DNA from: Olsenella sp. An293
Lineage (GTDB): Bacteria > Actinomycetota > Coriobacteriia > Coriobacteriales > Atopobiaceae
Assembly: GCF_002159495.1 (NCBI RefSeq)
Contig: NZ_NFIT01000002.1
Span: forward strand, 124,001-188,000
Reading direction: 5' to 3'
Length of the DNA: 64,000 nucleotides
A program made the position numbers and the translations under genes. Below are positions 18,501 through 27,282 of this stretch, piece after piece; within the stretch, counting starts at the first letter, position 1; every line of letters begins with the position of its first letter. The notes beneath the pieces were generated by a model. That model was given only the letters and a program-made list of their open reading frames with translations. It ran no database searches and was not told the origin of the DNA.

Positions 18501-19204
18501 GTGCGCCTCACGTCAAACTCAAAGCGGTTGCTCTCGCCGCGGTAGGTGGCTATCGAGTACTCAACGGGCGTTCCCTCTGCGTCTCGCGCGACCGTGTGGA
18601 AGAGCAGAAGAGGATCTCCCTGCTCGACGTCGAGAAGTGCGGCAGACGCGCTGTCCGCCTTGATTGCCTCAAGGCACCTATGGGCGCTCACGACGGGTCT
18701 GCCGCACTCCTCCATGGCAGCGTAGAGGCTCGTCGCGTTGAAGTCGTAGCTGCCGAGCTCAGGATAGGGGTCGCAGGGGACGTAGCTCTCCACAAAGACG
18801 TTGGGGACGTCATCGGCGTAGCGCAGGCGCACGAGGCGGTACACCTGCTCGCCCTCCTTGAGGGCTAGGGCGCGCGCGACCCCCTCGTTTGCCCCCTCGC
18901 TTCTAAAGACGAGCACAGCGGTCTTGGGCATGCGTCCGACGAGCCGCATCGCGTCCTCGAAGCTGCTGATGGTCATCGTGAACGACTGGTCCACCTTGGG
19001 CTGCGTCACGACGGTGCCGCGCCGCCGGCGCTTCTCAAGGTAGCCCTCCTCGGCGAGCAGCTTGAGCGCCTGGCGCACGGTGGGCCTGCTTACGCCATAC
19101 ATCTGGGCGAGTTCGAGCTCGGAGGGTATGACCTGTCCCTCGGGGTAGGTCCCGTCCAATATCTTGGAGAGGAGGTCTTTTCGGATGGTCTCATAGAGAG
19201 TCAT
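18497..19204 (-). CDS. GntR/HutC-family transcriptional regulator
   Basis: 235-residue repressor-type regulator. The N-terminal winged helix (about 1-70) has PSELELAQMYGVSRPTVRQALKLLAEEGYL, and the C-terminal UTRA effector domain (about 95-230) is of the HutC type, which usually binds small sugars or organic acids. It is transcribed divergently from deoC, with two palindromes in the shared region (19236-19246 and 19270-19284). It therefore probably controls the deoC-manA-reductase operon and itself. Confidence 0.9.
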   Translation of the reverse strand: MTLYETIRKDLLSKILDGTYPEGQVIPSELELAQMYGVSRPTVRQALKLLAEEGYLEKRRRRGTVVTQPKVDQSFTMTISSFEDAMRLVGRMPKTAVLVFRSEGANEGVARALALKEGEQVYRLVRLRYADDVPNVFVESYVPCDPYPELGSYDFNATSLYAAMEECGRPVVSAHRCLEAIKADSASAALLDVEQGDPLLLFHTVARDAEGTPVEYSIATYRGESNRFEFDVRRT

Positions 19205-19235
19205 TGCCTACCTCGCATGCAGAAGCTGTGAACTT

Positions 19236-19284
19236 ACATATATGTGACATATTGCGTGCCCCTGACTGTTATGTTAGCAACATA
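19236..19284. promoter_or_regulatory. Likely operator region of the GntR regulator
   Basis: TATGTTAGCAACATA (19270-19284) is a perfect 6-bp-arm palindrome with a 3-nt centre. Upstream is a second AT-rich palindrome, ACATATATGT (near 19236-19246). The region is the only AT-rich DNA between the divergent gntR and deoC genes. Confidence 0.6.
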
Positions 19285-19315
19285 TTGATCTCAAAGGAAG
19301 CAGGAGGACGCGGAC

Positions 19316-20026
19316 ATGAAGCGCTACACGCTCGATGACCTTGCTCGTCTCGTCGATCACACCAACCTGCACGCGGATGCTACGAGAGCGGACATGGAGA
19401 GGCTCTGCGGCGAGGCGAGGCGCTATCACTTTAGGATGGTCGCCATCAACTCGGTGCAGTCGAGGCTCTGCGCCGAGCTGCTCGCCGGGACGGACGTCCA
19501 CGTCGGGGCCGCCATCGGCTTTCCCCTCGGGCAGACCTCGATCGCCGTGAAGGTGTTCGAGACGCGCGACGCCATCGCAAACGGCGCCAACGAGATCGAC
19601 TACGTCGTCAACCTCACCGAGGTCAAGGCCGGAAACTGGGACTACGTTCGCGACGAGATGAGCCAGATCGTGGCGGTTTGTCGTGAGGTGGGCGTCCCTT
19701 CCAAGGTCATCTTCGAGAACTGCCTGCTCACGCGCGACGAGAAGATCGCTCTTTGTGAGGTTGCCAACGAGGTGCTCCCTACCTTCGTCAAGACCTCGAC
19801 GGGCTTCTCGACCGGCGGCGCCACGGTCGAGGACGTGCGCCTCATGCGCGAGCACGTGGATGCGCGCGTGAAGGTCAAGGCCGCCGGCGGCATCCGCACC
19901 GCGGATGACTTCCTTGCGATGGTCGCCGCCGGCGCCGAGCGCATCGGCTGCAGCGCGGGCGTCCCCATCATGGAGGAGCTGAGGTCTCGTATGGAGGCCG
20001 CGGGCATCGACCACTACGAGCTCTAG
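19316..20026 (+). CDS. deoC: Deoxyribose-phosphate aldolase
   Basis: 236-residue class I aldolase that splits 2-deoxyribose 5-phosphate into glyceraldehyde 3-phosphate and acetaldehyde. All catalytic residues are in place: the Schiff-base Lys159 in FVKTSTGFS, Asp95 in ANEIDYVVN, and Lys188 in [10 protein letters not shown]. It is first in an operon with a mannose-6-phosphate-isomerase-like gene and a nucleotide-sugar-reductase-like gene, under the divergent GntR regulator. This is not the usual deo nucleoside context (no deoA, deoB or nucleoside transporter), so the true substrate may be another sugar phosphate. Confidence 0.95.
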   Translation: MKRYTLDDLARLVDHTNLHADATRADMERLCGEARRYHFRMVAINSVQSRLCAELLAGTDVHVGAAIGFPLGQTSIAVKVFETRDAIANGANEIDYVVNLTEVKAGNWDYVRDEMSQIVAVCREVGVPSKVIFENCLLTRDEKIALCEVANEVLPTFVKTSTGFSTGGATVEDVRLMREHVDARVKVKAAGGIRTADDFLAMVAAGAERIGCSAGVPIMEELRSRMEAAGIDHYEL

Positions 20027-20034
20027 GAGGCGAG

Positions 20035-20985
20035 ATGGGACCTCTGCTGCTCAGGCCCAACTACATCTCGCCCGTCTGGTCCGGATCGCGCGTGAATGAG
20101 GCGCGCGGCATTGCGGGGGACGTGCTCTATGGCGAGTCGTTTGACGTCTCGGTGCACGAGGGGCTCGTCAACATCGTGGAGGGCGGGCCGCATGACGGCA
20201 CGCCGCTCGACGAGCTCGTGCGCGAGCACGCCGCGCAGATCATGGGTGACCTCGCCGGAGAGGATGGCATCGTCCAGGTGCTCGTGATGGACGCGGCCCA
20301 GAACCTGTCCGTGCAGGTGCACCCCGACGAGGCCTATGCCCGTGCGCACGAGGGCGACCACGAGAAGACCGAGTCCTGGTACATCTTCGCGGCGGAGCCG
20401 GGTGCCTTCATCTATTGCGGCACCACGACCGACGACGTCGACGCCCTGCGCTCCGCCGCGGCGGACGACACAATTGGCGACCGCTATTGCCGCAAGGTCC
20501 CGGTGAGCGAGGGCGACTTCATCCTCATCCCCGCGGGCACGCTGCACGCCCTCGGGGCGGGCGTCTTTGCCCTCGAGGTGGGGAGCCTCGGCTTCAAGAC
20601 CTACCGCATCTGCGACTGGGGCCGCGGACGGGAGCTCCACGTGAGGCAGGGCTTTGACGTGCTGCAGACCGGGTGCCGTCCCGAGCCCAACCACCTCGGG
20701 CCCTTTGACCCGTCCGTCCCGGCGGGCGTGCGCCGCGGCGTGACCCATCGACTGTTTGTCTCGGACGTCGTGGACGTGCGCGGATCGTGGGAGCGGCAGA
20801 TGGACGGGCGCTACGAGGTGCTCTCCTGCGTCGCGGGCACGGCGCTCGTGCGCACCGCGGAGGGCTCGGTCGAGCTGCCCTACACGCGCTCGCTGCTCAT
20901 GCCCGCGAGCGCGGGGTCATATGTCATCGAGGGAACGTGCCGGGTGCTTCGCAGCTACGCCACGCGCCCGGGCGAGGTCGCATAG
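20035..20985 (+). CDS. manA: Class I mannose-6-phosphate isomerase-like cupin enzyme
   Basis: 316-residue zinc-dependent sugar-phosphate isomerase. The metal ligands of the type I family are visible: Gln/His in LSVQVHPDE, Glu in EKTESWYI, and His in IPAGTLHALG. The C-terminal beta-domain is present. The start ATG follows deoC by 8 bp with a GGAGG site. Substrate may be mannose 6-phosphate, or another aldose phosphate given the deoC neighbour; several paralogues of this family are misannotated by default. Confidence 0.85.
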   Translation: MGPLLLRPNYISPVWSGSRVNEARGIAGDVLYGESFDVSVHEGLVNIVEGGPHDGTPLDELVREHAAQIMGDLAGEDGIVQVLVMDAAQNLSVQVHPDEAYARAHEGDHEKTESWYIFAAEPGAFIYCGTTTDDVDALRSAAADDTIGDRYCRKVPVSEGDFILIPAGTLHALGAGVFALEVGSLGFKTYRICDWGRGRELHVRQGFDVLQTGCRPEPNHLGPFDPSVPAGVRRGVTHRLFVSDVVDVRGSWERQMDGRYEVLSCVAGTALVRTAEGSVELPYTRSLLMPASAGSYVIEGTCRVLRSYATRPGEVA

Positions 20986-20995
20986 GAGGAAGGGC

Positions 20996-21862
20996 ATGAA
21001 ACGAGTTCTGGTCACGGGCGCTCGCGGCTATCTGGCGAGCCTGGCGCAGCTCTACAACGCAGGCCGCTACGAGTTCGTGCGCGTCTCGCACGCGGACGTG
21101 GACTTCCGCGACCCGGCGGGGGTCGAGGAGTTCTTCCGCGCGGCGGACTTTGACGTCTGCCTGCACATGGCGGCGGATGCCACGACGGCCCACTGCGAGC
21201 AGGACCCCGAGGGCACGCACCGCGTGAACACGGAGTCGGCGATCGCCATCGCCCGCGTCTGTCACGAGCGGGGAAGGCGCGTCGTCTTTATCTCCACCGA
21301 GCAGTGCTTCAACGCCTCCCCGGGGGAGGCGCCCTTCTCGGAGGAGGACGAGCAGGCCTCGACCACGCGCTACGGTCAGCAGAAGATGGAGGCCGACGCC
21401 TGGATTCGCGAGAACGTGGACGACTACCTCATCCTCCGCTTTTCGTGGATGTTTGGCCTGGCACTCTCGGGCGTGCGCCCCTCGCCCAACATCCTCACCA
21501 ACGTGATGTCCGTCCTGCGCCAGGGGAAGCCGGGCTCCTTCCGCGTGCACGAGCGCCGCAACATGACCTACGCCCAGCGATTTGCCGGCCAGCTGCCGCA
21601 GATTCTCGCGCTGCCGAGCGGGGCGTATCACTTTGCCAGCCAAAACGGCCGCACCACCTACGAGACCGCGCGCCTGGTCGCCGAGCGGCTGGGGTGTCCC
21701 GCGGCGGAGGTGGACCGTCTGATCTTGCCGGACGAGGAGACGTATGCGGAGCGCCCGCGCGACTTCCGCCTGGCGTCGGACAAGATTCAGGCCGCGGGCA
21801 TCGAGCTCGGGACCTTCGAGGAGGACCTGGACGCCTGTCTCAAGGACTTTGGCCTGGCATAG
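20996..21862 (+). CDS. NAD(P)-dependent RmlD/SDR-family sugar reductase
   Basis: 288-residue extended short-chain dehydrogenase. The Rossmann motif VTGARGYLAS opens the protein, the catalytic YxxxK is seen in RYGQQKMEADAW, and the active-site Ser/Thr is in ISTEQCF. The best match by pattern is dTDP-4-dehydrorhamnose reductase, but no rmlA, rmlB or rmlC is nearby. The ATG at 20996 has GGAGGAAGG just upstream and is 10 bp from manA. It is the third gene of the deoC operon, suggesting oxidation or reduction of the same sugar. Confidence 0.8.
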   Translation: MKRVLVTGARGYLASLAQLYNAGRYEFVRVSHADVDFRDPAGVEEFFRAADFDVCLHMAADATTAHCEQDPEGTHRVNTESAIAIARVCHERGRRVVFISTEQCFNASPGEAPFSEEDEQASTTRYGQQKMEADAWIRENVDDYLILRFSWMFGLALSGVRPSPNILTNVMSVLRQGKPGSFRVHERRNMTYAQRFAGQLPQILALPSGAYHFASQNGRTTYETARLVAERLGCPAAEVDRLILPDEETYAERPRDFRLASDKIQAAGIELGTFEEDLDACLKDFGLA

Positions 21863-21913
21863 GCCTTGGCGCCGTCGCGAGCGCGGCGGCGCGCCCTTCT
21901 CGCCTGATTCTGC

Positions 21914-22045
21914 GCGCCCGTCGAGTGCGGTCTGGCCCGCACTCGACGGGCGCACTTGAAGACGCCGCGCAAGAGGGCGCCCGCACTCGATGGGCGCTCT
22001 GCCCAAAACGGCCCGCACTTGTTGCCCGCACTCATGAGTGCGGGC
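21914..22045. repeat. Cluster of GCACTCGA-type palindromes
   Basis: A perfect 17-bp inverted repeat (21914-21930 / 21937-21953, 6-nt loop) is followed by a near-identical copy of its right arm at 21981-21997 (one mismatch). A perfect 22-bp palindrome at 22024-22045 carries GCCCGCACTCA in each half. The three share the GCACTC core and fill the gap between the reductase gene and the tRNA genes. Confidence 0.75.
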
Positions 22046-22058
22046 GCCGTAAACGCAA

Positions 22059-22082
22059 AAGGGGCTCCCGAAGGAGCCCCTT
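22059..22082 (-). terminator. Terminator of tRNA-Arg(ACG)
   Basis: Near-perfect hairpin AAGGGGCTCC / GGAGCCCCTT. On the minus strand it is followed by TTTTGCG, so it ends the tRNA-Arg transcript. Confidence 0.8.
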
Positions 22083-22090
22083 AGATTGCG

Positions 22091-22167
22091 TGGTGCGGCG
22101 TATAGGATTCGAACCTATGACGCCCTGATTCGTAGTCAGGTCCTCTATCCAGCTGAGGTAACGCCGC
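22091..22167 (-). tRNA. tRNA-Arg (anticodon ACG)
   Basis: 77-nt cloverleaf on the minus strand. The acceptor GCGGCGT pairs with ACGCCGC, the anticodon loop is CTACGAA (ACG), the T arm is ATAGG-TTCGAAT-CCTAT, and CCA is encoded. Confidence 0.95.
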
Positions 22168-22179
22168 GTGCAGTTGAGA

Positions 22180-22208
22180 ATAATGCCACGTGCCCTCCCG
22201 CCCGTCAA
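22180..22208 (-). promoter_or_regulatory. Promoter of tRNA-Arg(ACG)
   Basis: On the minus strand TTGACG (22208-22203), a 17-bp spacer and CATTAT (22185-22180), 13 bp before the tRNA 5' end. Confidence 0.8.
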
Positions 22209-22255
22209 GCGAGAATCCAAAAAATGTTGGAGATGTGGGCGGCTTTGCAACGAGA

Positions 22256-22288
22256 AGGGCCCGCTCCGCGCGCGGCGGGACGGGCCCT
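22256..22288 (-). terminator. Terminator-like hairpin after tRNA-Ser
   Basis: AGGGCCCG (22256-22263) pairs with CGGGCCCT (22281-22288). On the minus strand it is followed by TCTCGTTG, a weak T-rich tail. Confidence 0.6.
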
Positions 22289-22296
22289 GAGCAATC

Positions 22297-22388
22297 TGGC
22301 GGAGAGCTGGGGATTCGAACCCCAGATAGGATTTGCATCCTATACTCGCTTAGCAGGCGAGCACCTTCGGCCTCTCGGTCAGCTCTCC
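22297..22388 (-). tRNA. tRNA-Ser (anticodon GCT)
   Basis: 92-nt type II tRNA on the minus strand. Acceptor GGAGAGC/GCTCTCC, anticodon stem CTCGC/GCGAG around CTGCTAA (GCT), long variable arm, T arm TGGGG-TTCGAAT-CCCCA and encoded CCA. Confidence 0.95.
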
Positions 22389-22405
22389 GTGAGTGGTGCT
22401 AGAGC

Positions 22406-22434
22406 ATGATACCCCACAACGCCGTAACTCACAA
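22406..22434 (-). promoter_or_regulatory. Promoter of tRNA-Ser(GCT)
   Basis: On the minus strand TTGTGA (22434-22429), a 17-bp spacer and TATCAT (22411-22406). It sits immediately after the gluQ stop. Confidence 0.75.
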
Positions 22435-22436
22435 CT

Positions 22437-23426
22437 TCAACCTCTGAGCCGGTCGAGAAAAACCTCGTCCACGACGATGTCGTCGCGATGCGCGGCGATC
22501 TTGTCCCATGAGAACGACCTCACGAGCTCCTCGGGCCGCGCCTCGCAGCCCTCCTCGACAAGGCCCGCGGCCGCGGCCAGGGCCCCGACGATGCGCTCTG
22601 CCGGCACGCCGCGCTCGCGCAGCGCACCGAGGTCGAGGTCGCGGTCGCGCTTGGCGAGGCGCCGTCCGTCCGGGGCCACGAGCAGCGGAACGTGTCCATA
22701 GCGCGGCGGGTCCCATCCGAGCAGGCGCGCCAGGTAGGTCTGGCGCGCGCACGAGGGCAGCAGGTCGTGGCCGCGCACCACCTGCGTCACGCCCATGAGC
22801 GCGTCGTCCACCACCACAGCGAGCTGGTAGGCAACCACGCCGTCGCTGCGCCGCACGAGAAAGTCGCCGCAATCGCGCGCGAGCACCTCGCGGTGCGGCC
22901 CGTAGGCCAGGTCGCAGAACTCGACGGTGCCCGCCGGGTCGTCCGCCTCGGGGACGCGCAGGCGCAGCGAGGGCGGCCGGTCGGCCGCGCGACGCGCCAC
23001 CTCATCCGCCGAGAGCCCCCGGCAGGTGCCCGGGTACACGAGCGCGCCGTCCGAGGCGTGCGGCGCCGAGGCCGCGCGCAGGTCGGCGCGGGTGCAGAAG
23101 CAGGGGTAGAGTAGCCCCTGAGCTTCGAGCCGCGAGAGCGCCTCGGCGTAGACGCCCGCCCGCTCGCTCTGCCAGTGGGGCCCCTCGTCCCAGGTCATGC
23201 CGAGCCACTCGAGATCGCCGATCAGCGTCTGGGCGACCCCCGGGCGTTGGGCCCGCGGGTCAAGGTCCTCGATGCGCAGCACGATCGAGCCGCCCGCCGC
23301 CCGCGCGGAGAGCCAGGCCACGAGCGCCGAGAACACGTTTCCCAGGTGCATCCGCCCGGACGGCGTCGGCGCAAAACGCCCGCGCACGGGGCGCGCGCTC
23401 CTATCTTCGAGGCTCTTCTCGCTCAC
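22437..23426 (-). CDS. gluQ: Glutamyl-Q tRNA(Asp) synthetase
   Basis: 329-residue GluRS paralogue lacking the anticodon-binding domain. It attaches glutamate to queuosine in tRNA-Asp. Evidence: HIGH-type FAPTPSGRMHLGN, RIEDLDPRAQRPG, zinc-site cysteines CFC and YPGTC, and a KMSKS-equivalent LAKRDRDLDL. The GTG start is 2 bp after the upstream ATPase stop, so the two are translated together. A queuosine-precursor transporter (queT-like, 35117) elsewhere in the window fits queuosine use. Confidence 0.9.
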   Translation of the reverse strand: MSEKSLEDRSARPVRGRFAPTPSGRMHLGNVFSALVAWLSARAAGGSIVLRIEDLDPRAQRPGVAQTLIGDLEWLGMTWDEGPHWQSERAGVYAEALSRLEAQGLLYPCFCTRADLRAASAPHASDGALVYPGTCRGLSADEVARRAADRPPSLRLRVPEADDPAGTVEFCDLAYGPHREVLARDCGDFLVRRSDGVVAYQLAVVVDDALMGVTQVVRGHDLLPSCARQTYLARLLGWDPPRYGHVPLLVAPDGRRLAKRDRDLDLGALRERGVPAERIVGALAAAAGLVEEGCEARPEELVRSFSWDKIAAHRDDIVVDEVFLDRLRG

Positions 23427-23428
23427 GG

Positions 23429-24727
23429 CTATGCCCCCAGGGCCCGAATGGGTATGACGTAGACGCCGTCCTGCCGACGGTAGGCCGCCTCGCCTGTGCC
23501 GAGGAGCACCGCGAGGAAGGAAGGCTTGGGGGTGCGCCCAAGGCTGTCTCGCATGAGCTTGTCTCGCAGGCGAATGAGATTGGCGGCCGCCTCGGGGACC
23601 TTCTGCTCGCTGAGCTTGATCTCAAAGGCCCCCCAGCTGCCGTCCGCTCGCTCGACGATCGCATCGACCTCAAGGTCGGAGTCGTCGTGGTAATACCTCA
23701 GCGGGTGGGCGGGGGAGTCGGGGAGGGCGCGCGCGTAGACGTCGAGGTCTCTCATGCAGAGATTCTCAAAGACCATGCCAAACGTCTGCCAGTCCTGAAG
23801 AAGGGACTCTGCAGACAGCCCTAGGAGAGCCACGGGCAAGGAGGGGTCTGCGAAATAGCGTCGGGGCCTGAGCCGCATGCGCTTGGGGGATCGCGATGCG
23901 GGGACCCATCCGGGTACCTCGTCGACGAGATAGGAGCGGACGAGCAGGTCGAGGTGGGAGGCGATCTCTCGAAGCTCCGTGTCGGACGGGCTGGAGTCAT
24001 CGTGCGCATAGACGTCACGTGCGAGGGTCGCATTGGTGACAAGTTGCCCAAGGCTACGGGCCAGGGCGAGGCAAAGACGTCTGCTGACGAGCTCCTTGCC
24101 TCCGAGCTGCGGGATGCTCTGTCCGTGAAATGCGGCGAGGTAGTCGCGCGCAACGGTCTGTGCGTCCGCGGACGATCTCTCTATGGTGGCGGGCCAGCCG
24201 CCCCGGCATGCGATTTCCGCGAGCTGCGCAATGCCCGTTGGGCACTGGCAGGGAGAGAAGTTCCCGTCAAAGAGCCCTGCGAGGCTCACCCGCGCGTTTG
24301 ACTCTTCCGACTCCGTCAACGTCATCGGATGCATTCTCACCCGGCCTATTCTTCCTGCTCCGCTGTGGGTGGTCTGGTCTTGGCGCGGGGTGGACGAACC
24401 GGTGAGGATCCAGCCGCCCGGCGCGTTGGCGGCCGCGTCGACGGCATGCCGGACGGCGTCCCAGATGGTCGGAACGCGCTGCCACTCGTCGACGACATGA
24501 GGCTTCTCGCCAACGAGGGGATAGGACGGGTCGGCCTGGGAGATGGACAGGTTGGCTCCACGGTCAATGTACGTGACGCTGTTTGCATGGGCGAGGGACG
24601 ACCAGGTCTTTCCGCACCACTTTGCCCCGTATATCTCGATTGCCCCGAACAAGGTGAGGTAGCGCTCGATCTGTGTGTCGACGATGCGAGGCCGATAGGC
24701 TTCCGGACGCGTTGAGGCGACGTCCAT
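23429..24727 (-). CDS. DUF4143-type AAA ATPase
   Basis: 432-residue ATPase with the AAA_14 plus DUF4143 architecture. Walker A is IYGAKWCGKTWSS near the N-terminus, Walker B is HVVDEWQRVP, and the C-terminal part has the ExK-like signature YHDDSDLEVDAIV and WGAFEIKLSE of a nuclease-like fold. Cellular role is not established for the family; such proteins are often mobile. ATG 24727 has TTTGGAG 6 nt upstream; an in-frame TTG at 24742 is less likely. Codon use is a little less GC-biased than neighbours and the upstream region is AT-rich, hinting at acquisition. Confidence 0.85.
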   Translation of the reverse strand: MDVASTRPEAYRPRIVDTQIERYLTLFGAIEIYGAKWCGKTWSSLAHANSVTYIDRGANLSISQADPSYPLVGEKPHVVDEWQRVPTIWDAVRHAVDAAANAPGGWILTGSSTPRQDQTTHSGAGRIGRVRMHPMTLTESEESNARVSLAGLFDGNFSPCQCPTGIAQLAEIACRGGWPATIERSSADAQTVARDYLAAFHGQSIPQLGGKELVSRRLCLALARSLGQLVTNATLARDVYAHDDSSPSDTELREIASHLDLLVRSYLVDEVPGWVPASRSPKRMRLRPRRYFADPSLPVALLGLSAESLLQDWQTFGMVFENLCMRDLDVYARALPDSPAHPLRYYHDDSDLEVDAIVERADGSWGAFEIKLSEQKVPEAAANLIRLRDKLMRDSLGRTPKPSFLAVLLGTGEAAYRRQDGVYVIPIRALGA

Positions 24728-24758
24728 GTGTGCTCCAAACAAGCCGTTGACGGTGAAT

Positions 24759-24795
24759 CCTAAAATCCGAATCTAATTATACCTAAAATCCGAAT
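24759..24795. promoter_or_regulatory. AT-rich direct repeat at the ATPase promoter
   Basis: CCTAAAATCCGAAT occurs at 24759-24772 and again at 24782-24795 (23-bp period, about two helical turns). Between them ATTATA (24776-24781) gives a TATAAT -10 on the minus strand. The layout suggests an autoregulatory operator for the DUF4143 gene. Confidence 0.5.
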
Positions 24796-24855
24796 TATTT
24801 GGATACAGGAGTCCGAACTCTGAGGAGGCAGAAATACGAATCAGCGCGCTTCCCC

Positions 24856-25506
24856 TCAGAGCTCCTGCTCGTACACATAGACGTGGAAGTCGTCCGTGGC
24901 GGGGTCGGCGCCCGGCCAGTACGCCCGCGAGCGCCGCCGCATCGCGCAGCTGAGCCCCTTGTGCTCGTAGAAGCCAACGTCGCAGGCGTCGTCGGTGAGC
25001 AGGTGATAGCCCGGCGCCCCGGTCTTGCGCACGCGCTCCACCGCGGCCGAGAAGAGCCTGCCGCCGATGCCCAGGCCCTTTGCGTCGGGCGAGACGATGA
25101 GCAGCTTGATGGTGGCGGCGGTGCCGGGCGCCCCCGTCGCCGCGTACTCGCGCTCGAGCTCGGCCTCCTCCTCGACGCCGCTCATCTCCACGCGGATGGC
25201 CTCCGCGAGCTCGGGGTCCTTCTCGGCCTCCGCCGCAAGGCGCTCCTCGAGTGCGAGCCACGCGCCCGGGATGGGCTCGCTGTCGCGCTCGACCAGCAGC
25301 ACGGCGCCCAGCAGCTCGCCCTCGCGCTCCGCGAGCAGCGACCACGTGGCCTGCGCCAGGTAGTGCGAGAGCTCCACGCGCCCTGCCGCCCGCTGCGCCG
25401 CGACGGGGAAGTCGGCGAGCCACGTGCGTCCCACGAGCCCCGCCAGGGGCTCGAAGTCCTTCTCGTCAAAGGCTCTAAAGGTCAACTCGGCGTCTATTTG
25501 GGCCAT
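24856..25506 (-). CDS. GNAT-family N-acetyltransferase
   Basis: 216-residue acyl-CoA-dependent acetyltransferase. The acetyl-CoA motif A is seen as LIVSPDAKGLGIGGRLFSAAVERV, followed by GFYEHKGLS. A central insertion rich in Glu/Ala (about 85-125) separates the N- and C-terminal halves. The substrate is unknown. ATG 25506 is divergent from purH, 70 bp away. Confidence 0.8.
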   Translation of the reverse strand: MAQIDAELTFRAFDEKDFEPLAGLVGRTWLADFPVAAQRAAGRVELSHYLAQATWSLLAEREGELLGAVLLVERDSEPIPGAWLALEERLAAEAEKDPELAEAIRVEMSGVEEEAELEREYAATGAPGTAATIKLLIVSPDAKGLGIGGRLFSAAVERVRKTGAPGYHLLTDDACDVGFYEHKGLSCAMRRRSRAYWPGADPATDDFHVYVYEQEL

Positions 25507-25576
25507 CTTGTCCTCCAGCTGCGGTATCGTAGGAAACGACGGTACTACATGTCGTCGTCAAACCCAAGGAGGGCAT

Positions 25577-27208
25577 ATGGCAGACACTCCCATCAAGCGG
25601 GCGCTCGTCTCGGTCACGGACAAGACGGGCGTGGTCGACTTCGTCAAGGCGCTCGAGGACGAGTTCGGCGTCGAGGTCATCTCGACGGGCGGCACCGCGC
25701 GCGTGCTCGAGGAGGCCGGCGTTCACGTTGTGCCCATCGAGCAGTACACGGGCTTCCCCGAGATGATGGACGGCCGCGTCAAGACGCTTCACCCCAAGGT
25801 GCACGGTGGCCTGCTCGCCCGTCGCGACAACCCGGCCCACATGGCCGAGGCCGCTGAGCACGGCATCGGCATGATCGACCTGGTGTGCGTGAACCTCTAT
25901 GAGTTCGAGAAGACCGTCGCCAACCCCGACGTCACCTTCGACGACGCCATCGAGCACATCGACATCGGCGGCCCCTCCATGCTGCGCTCCGCCGCCAAGA
26001 ACGCCGACTCGGTGACCGTGGTCTCCGACCCGGCCGACTACGACGAGATTCTCGAGGAGATGCGCGTCAACGACGGCTGCACCTCGCTCGAGCTGCGCCG
26101 TTACCTGCAGCTGAAGGTCTACGAGACCACCGCCAACTATGACGCCGCCATCGCGATGTGGCTCGCCGACCGCTACGACGAGGACTTCGCCGACGACGAG
26201 TGCGACGACGAGCCGCCGCTTCCCGAGGAGCTCGGCTTCTACCTCGAGAAGGTCGATGACCTGCGCTACGGCGAGAACCCCCAGCAGTCCGCCGCCGTCT
26301 ATCGCTTTGCCGACGAGGCGGCCGACGCCTTCTCCTCCGCGAACCCCCTCGTGGGTGCCGAGCAGGTCCAGGGCAAGCCGCTCTCCTACAACAACTACCT
26401 CGACGCCGACGCCGCCTGGAACCTCGTGCGCGAGTTCGACGGACCCGCCTGCGTGATTCTCAAGCACCAGAACCCCTGCGGATCGGCCGTGGCCGACGAC
26501 ATCACCTGCGCCTACGACCGAGCGTTTGCGTGCGACCCCAAGAGCGCCTTTGGCGGCATCATCGCCTGCAACCGCGAGGTGCCCTTCGAGCTGGTGGAGC
26601 ACGCCTTTGACGAGAACGGCCAGTTCGTCGAGGTCATCATCGCGCCGAGCTACACGGCCGAGGCGATCGAGCGCATGGCCAAGCGCCCCAACCTGCGCGT
26701 GCTCGCGACGGGCGGCGCCGAGGGCCACGCCCGCTATGAGCTGCGCACCGTCGACGGCGGCGTGCTCGTCCAGAACGTCGACACCGTCGCCGAGGACCCG
26801 GCGGGCTTCACCTGCCCCACCGAGCGCAAGCCCACCGACGCCGAGATGGAAGAGCTCATGTTCGCCTGGCGCGTCTGCAAGGGCGTGAAGTCCAACGCGA
26901 TCCTGGTCTCCAAGGACAAGGCCGGCATCGGCATGGGCCCCGGCCAGCCCAACCGCGTCGACTCCGCGCTTCTCGCCTGCCAGCGCGCCGACGAGGCCTG
27001 CGAGCGCATGGGCGTCGAGAAGGGCGGCTACGCCTGCGCCTCCGACGCGTTCTTCCCGTTCCGCGACAACGTGGACGTGCTCGCCGAGCACGGCGTGACC
27101 TGCATCATCCAGCCCGGCGGCTCCAAGCGCGACGACGAGTCCATCGAGGCCTGCAACGAGCACGGCATCGCGATGGTCTTCACCGGAAACCGCCACTTCC
27201 GCCACTAA
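25577..27208 (+). CDS. purH: Bifunctional AICAR transformylase / IMP cyclohydrolase
   Basis: 543-residue enzyme for the last two steps of IMP synthesis. The N-terminal cyclohydrolase (MGS-like) domain shows [23 protein letters not shown] and [21 protein letters not shown]. The C-terminal transformylase shows [27 protein letters not shown] and [11 protein letters not shown] 25577 with an AGGAGGG ribosome site; an in-frame upstream start at 25424 lies inside the divergent acetyltransferase gene. Single-gene unit, apart from the neighbour 74 bp downstream. Confidence 0.96.
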   Translation: MADTPIKRALVSVTDKTGVVDFVKALEDEFGVEVISTGGTARVLEEAGVHVVPIEQYTGFPEMMDGRVKTLHPKVHGGLLARRDNPAHMAEAAEHGIGMIDLVCVNLYEFEKTVANPDVTFDDAIEHIDIGGPSMLRSAAKNADSVTVVSDPADYDEILEEMRVNDGCTSLELRRYLQLKVYETTANYDAAIAMWLADRYDEDFADDECDDEPPLPEELGFYLEKVDDLRYGENPQQSAAVYRFADEAADAFSSANPLVGAEQVQGKPLSYNNYLDADAAWNLVREFDGPACVILKHQNPCGSAVADDITCAYDRAFACDPKSAFGGIIACNREVPFELVEHAFDENGQFVEVIIAPSYTAEAIERMAKRPNLRVLATGGAEGHARYELRTVDGGVLVQNVDTVAEDPAGFTCPTERKPTDAEMEELMFAWRVCKGVKSNAILVSKDKAGIGMGPGQPNRVDSALLACQRADEACERMGVEKGGYACASDAFFPFRDNVDVLAEHGVTCIIQPGGSKRDDESIEACNEHGIAMVFTGNRHFRH

Positions 27209-27282
27209 GGCGAGACAGGCGGGCCTTGTTCACACGCGCCCCGGACGGCCCCGCGTCGTCCGGGGCGCACGCGGGAGGAGAG

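Noticed and set aside
22091-22388. Integrated element at the tRNA-Arg/tRNA-Ser genes
   Set aside because: No integrase, no repeated tRNA 3' end and no foreign-looking gene nearby; only small palindromes.
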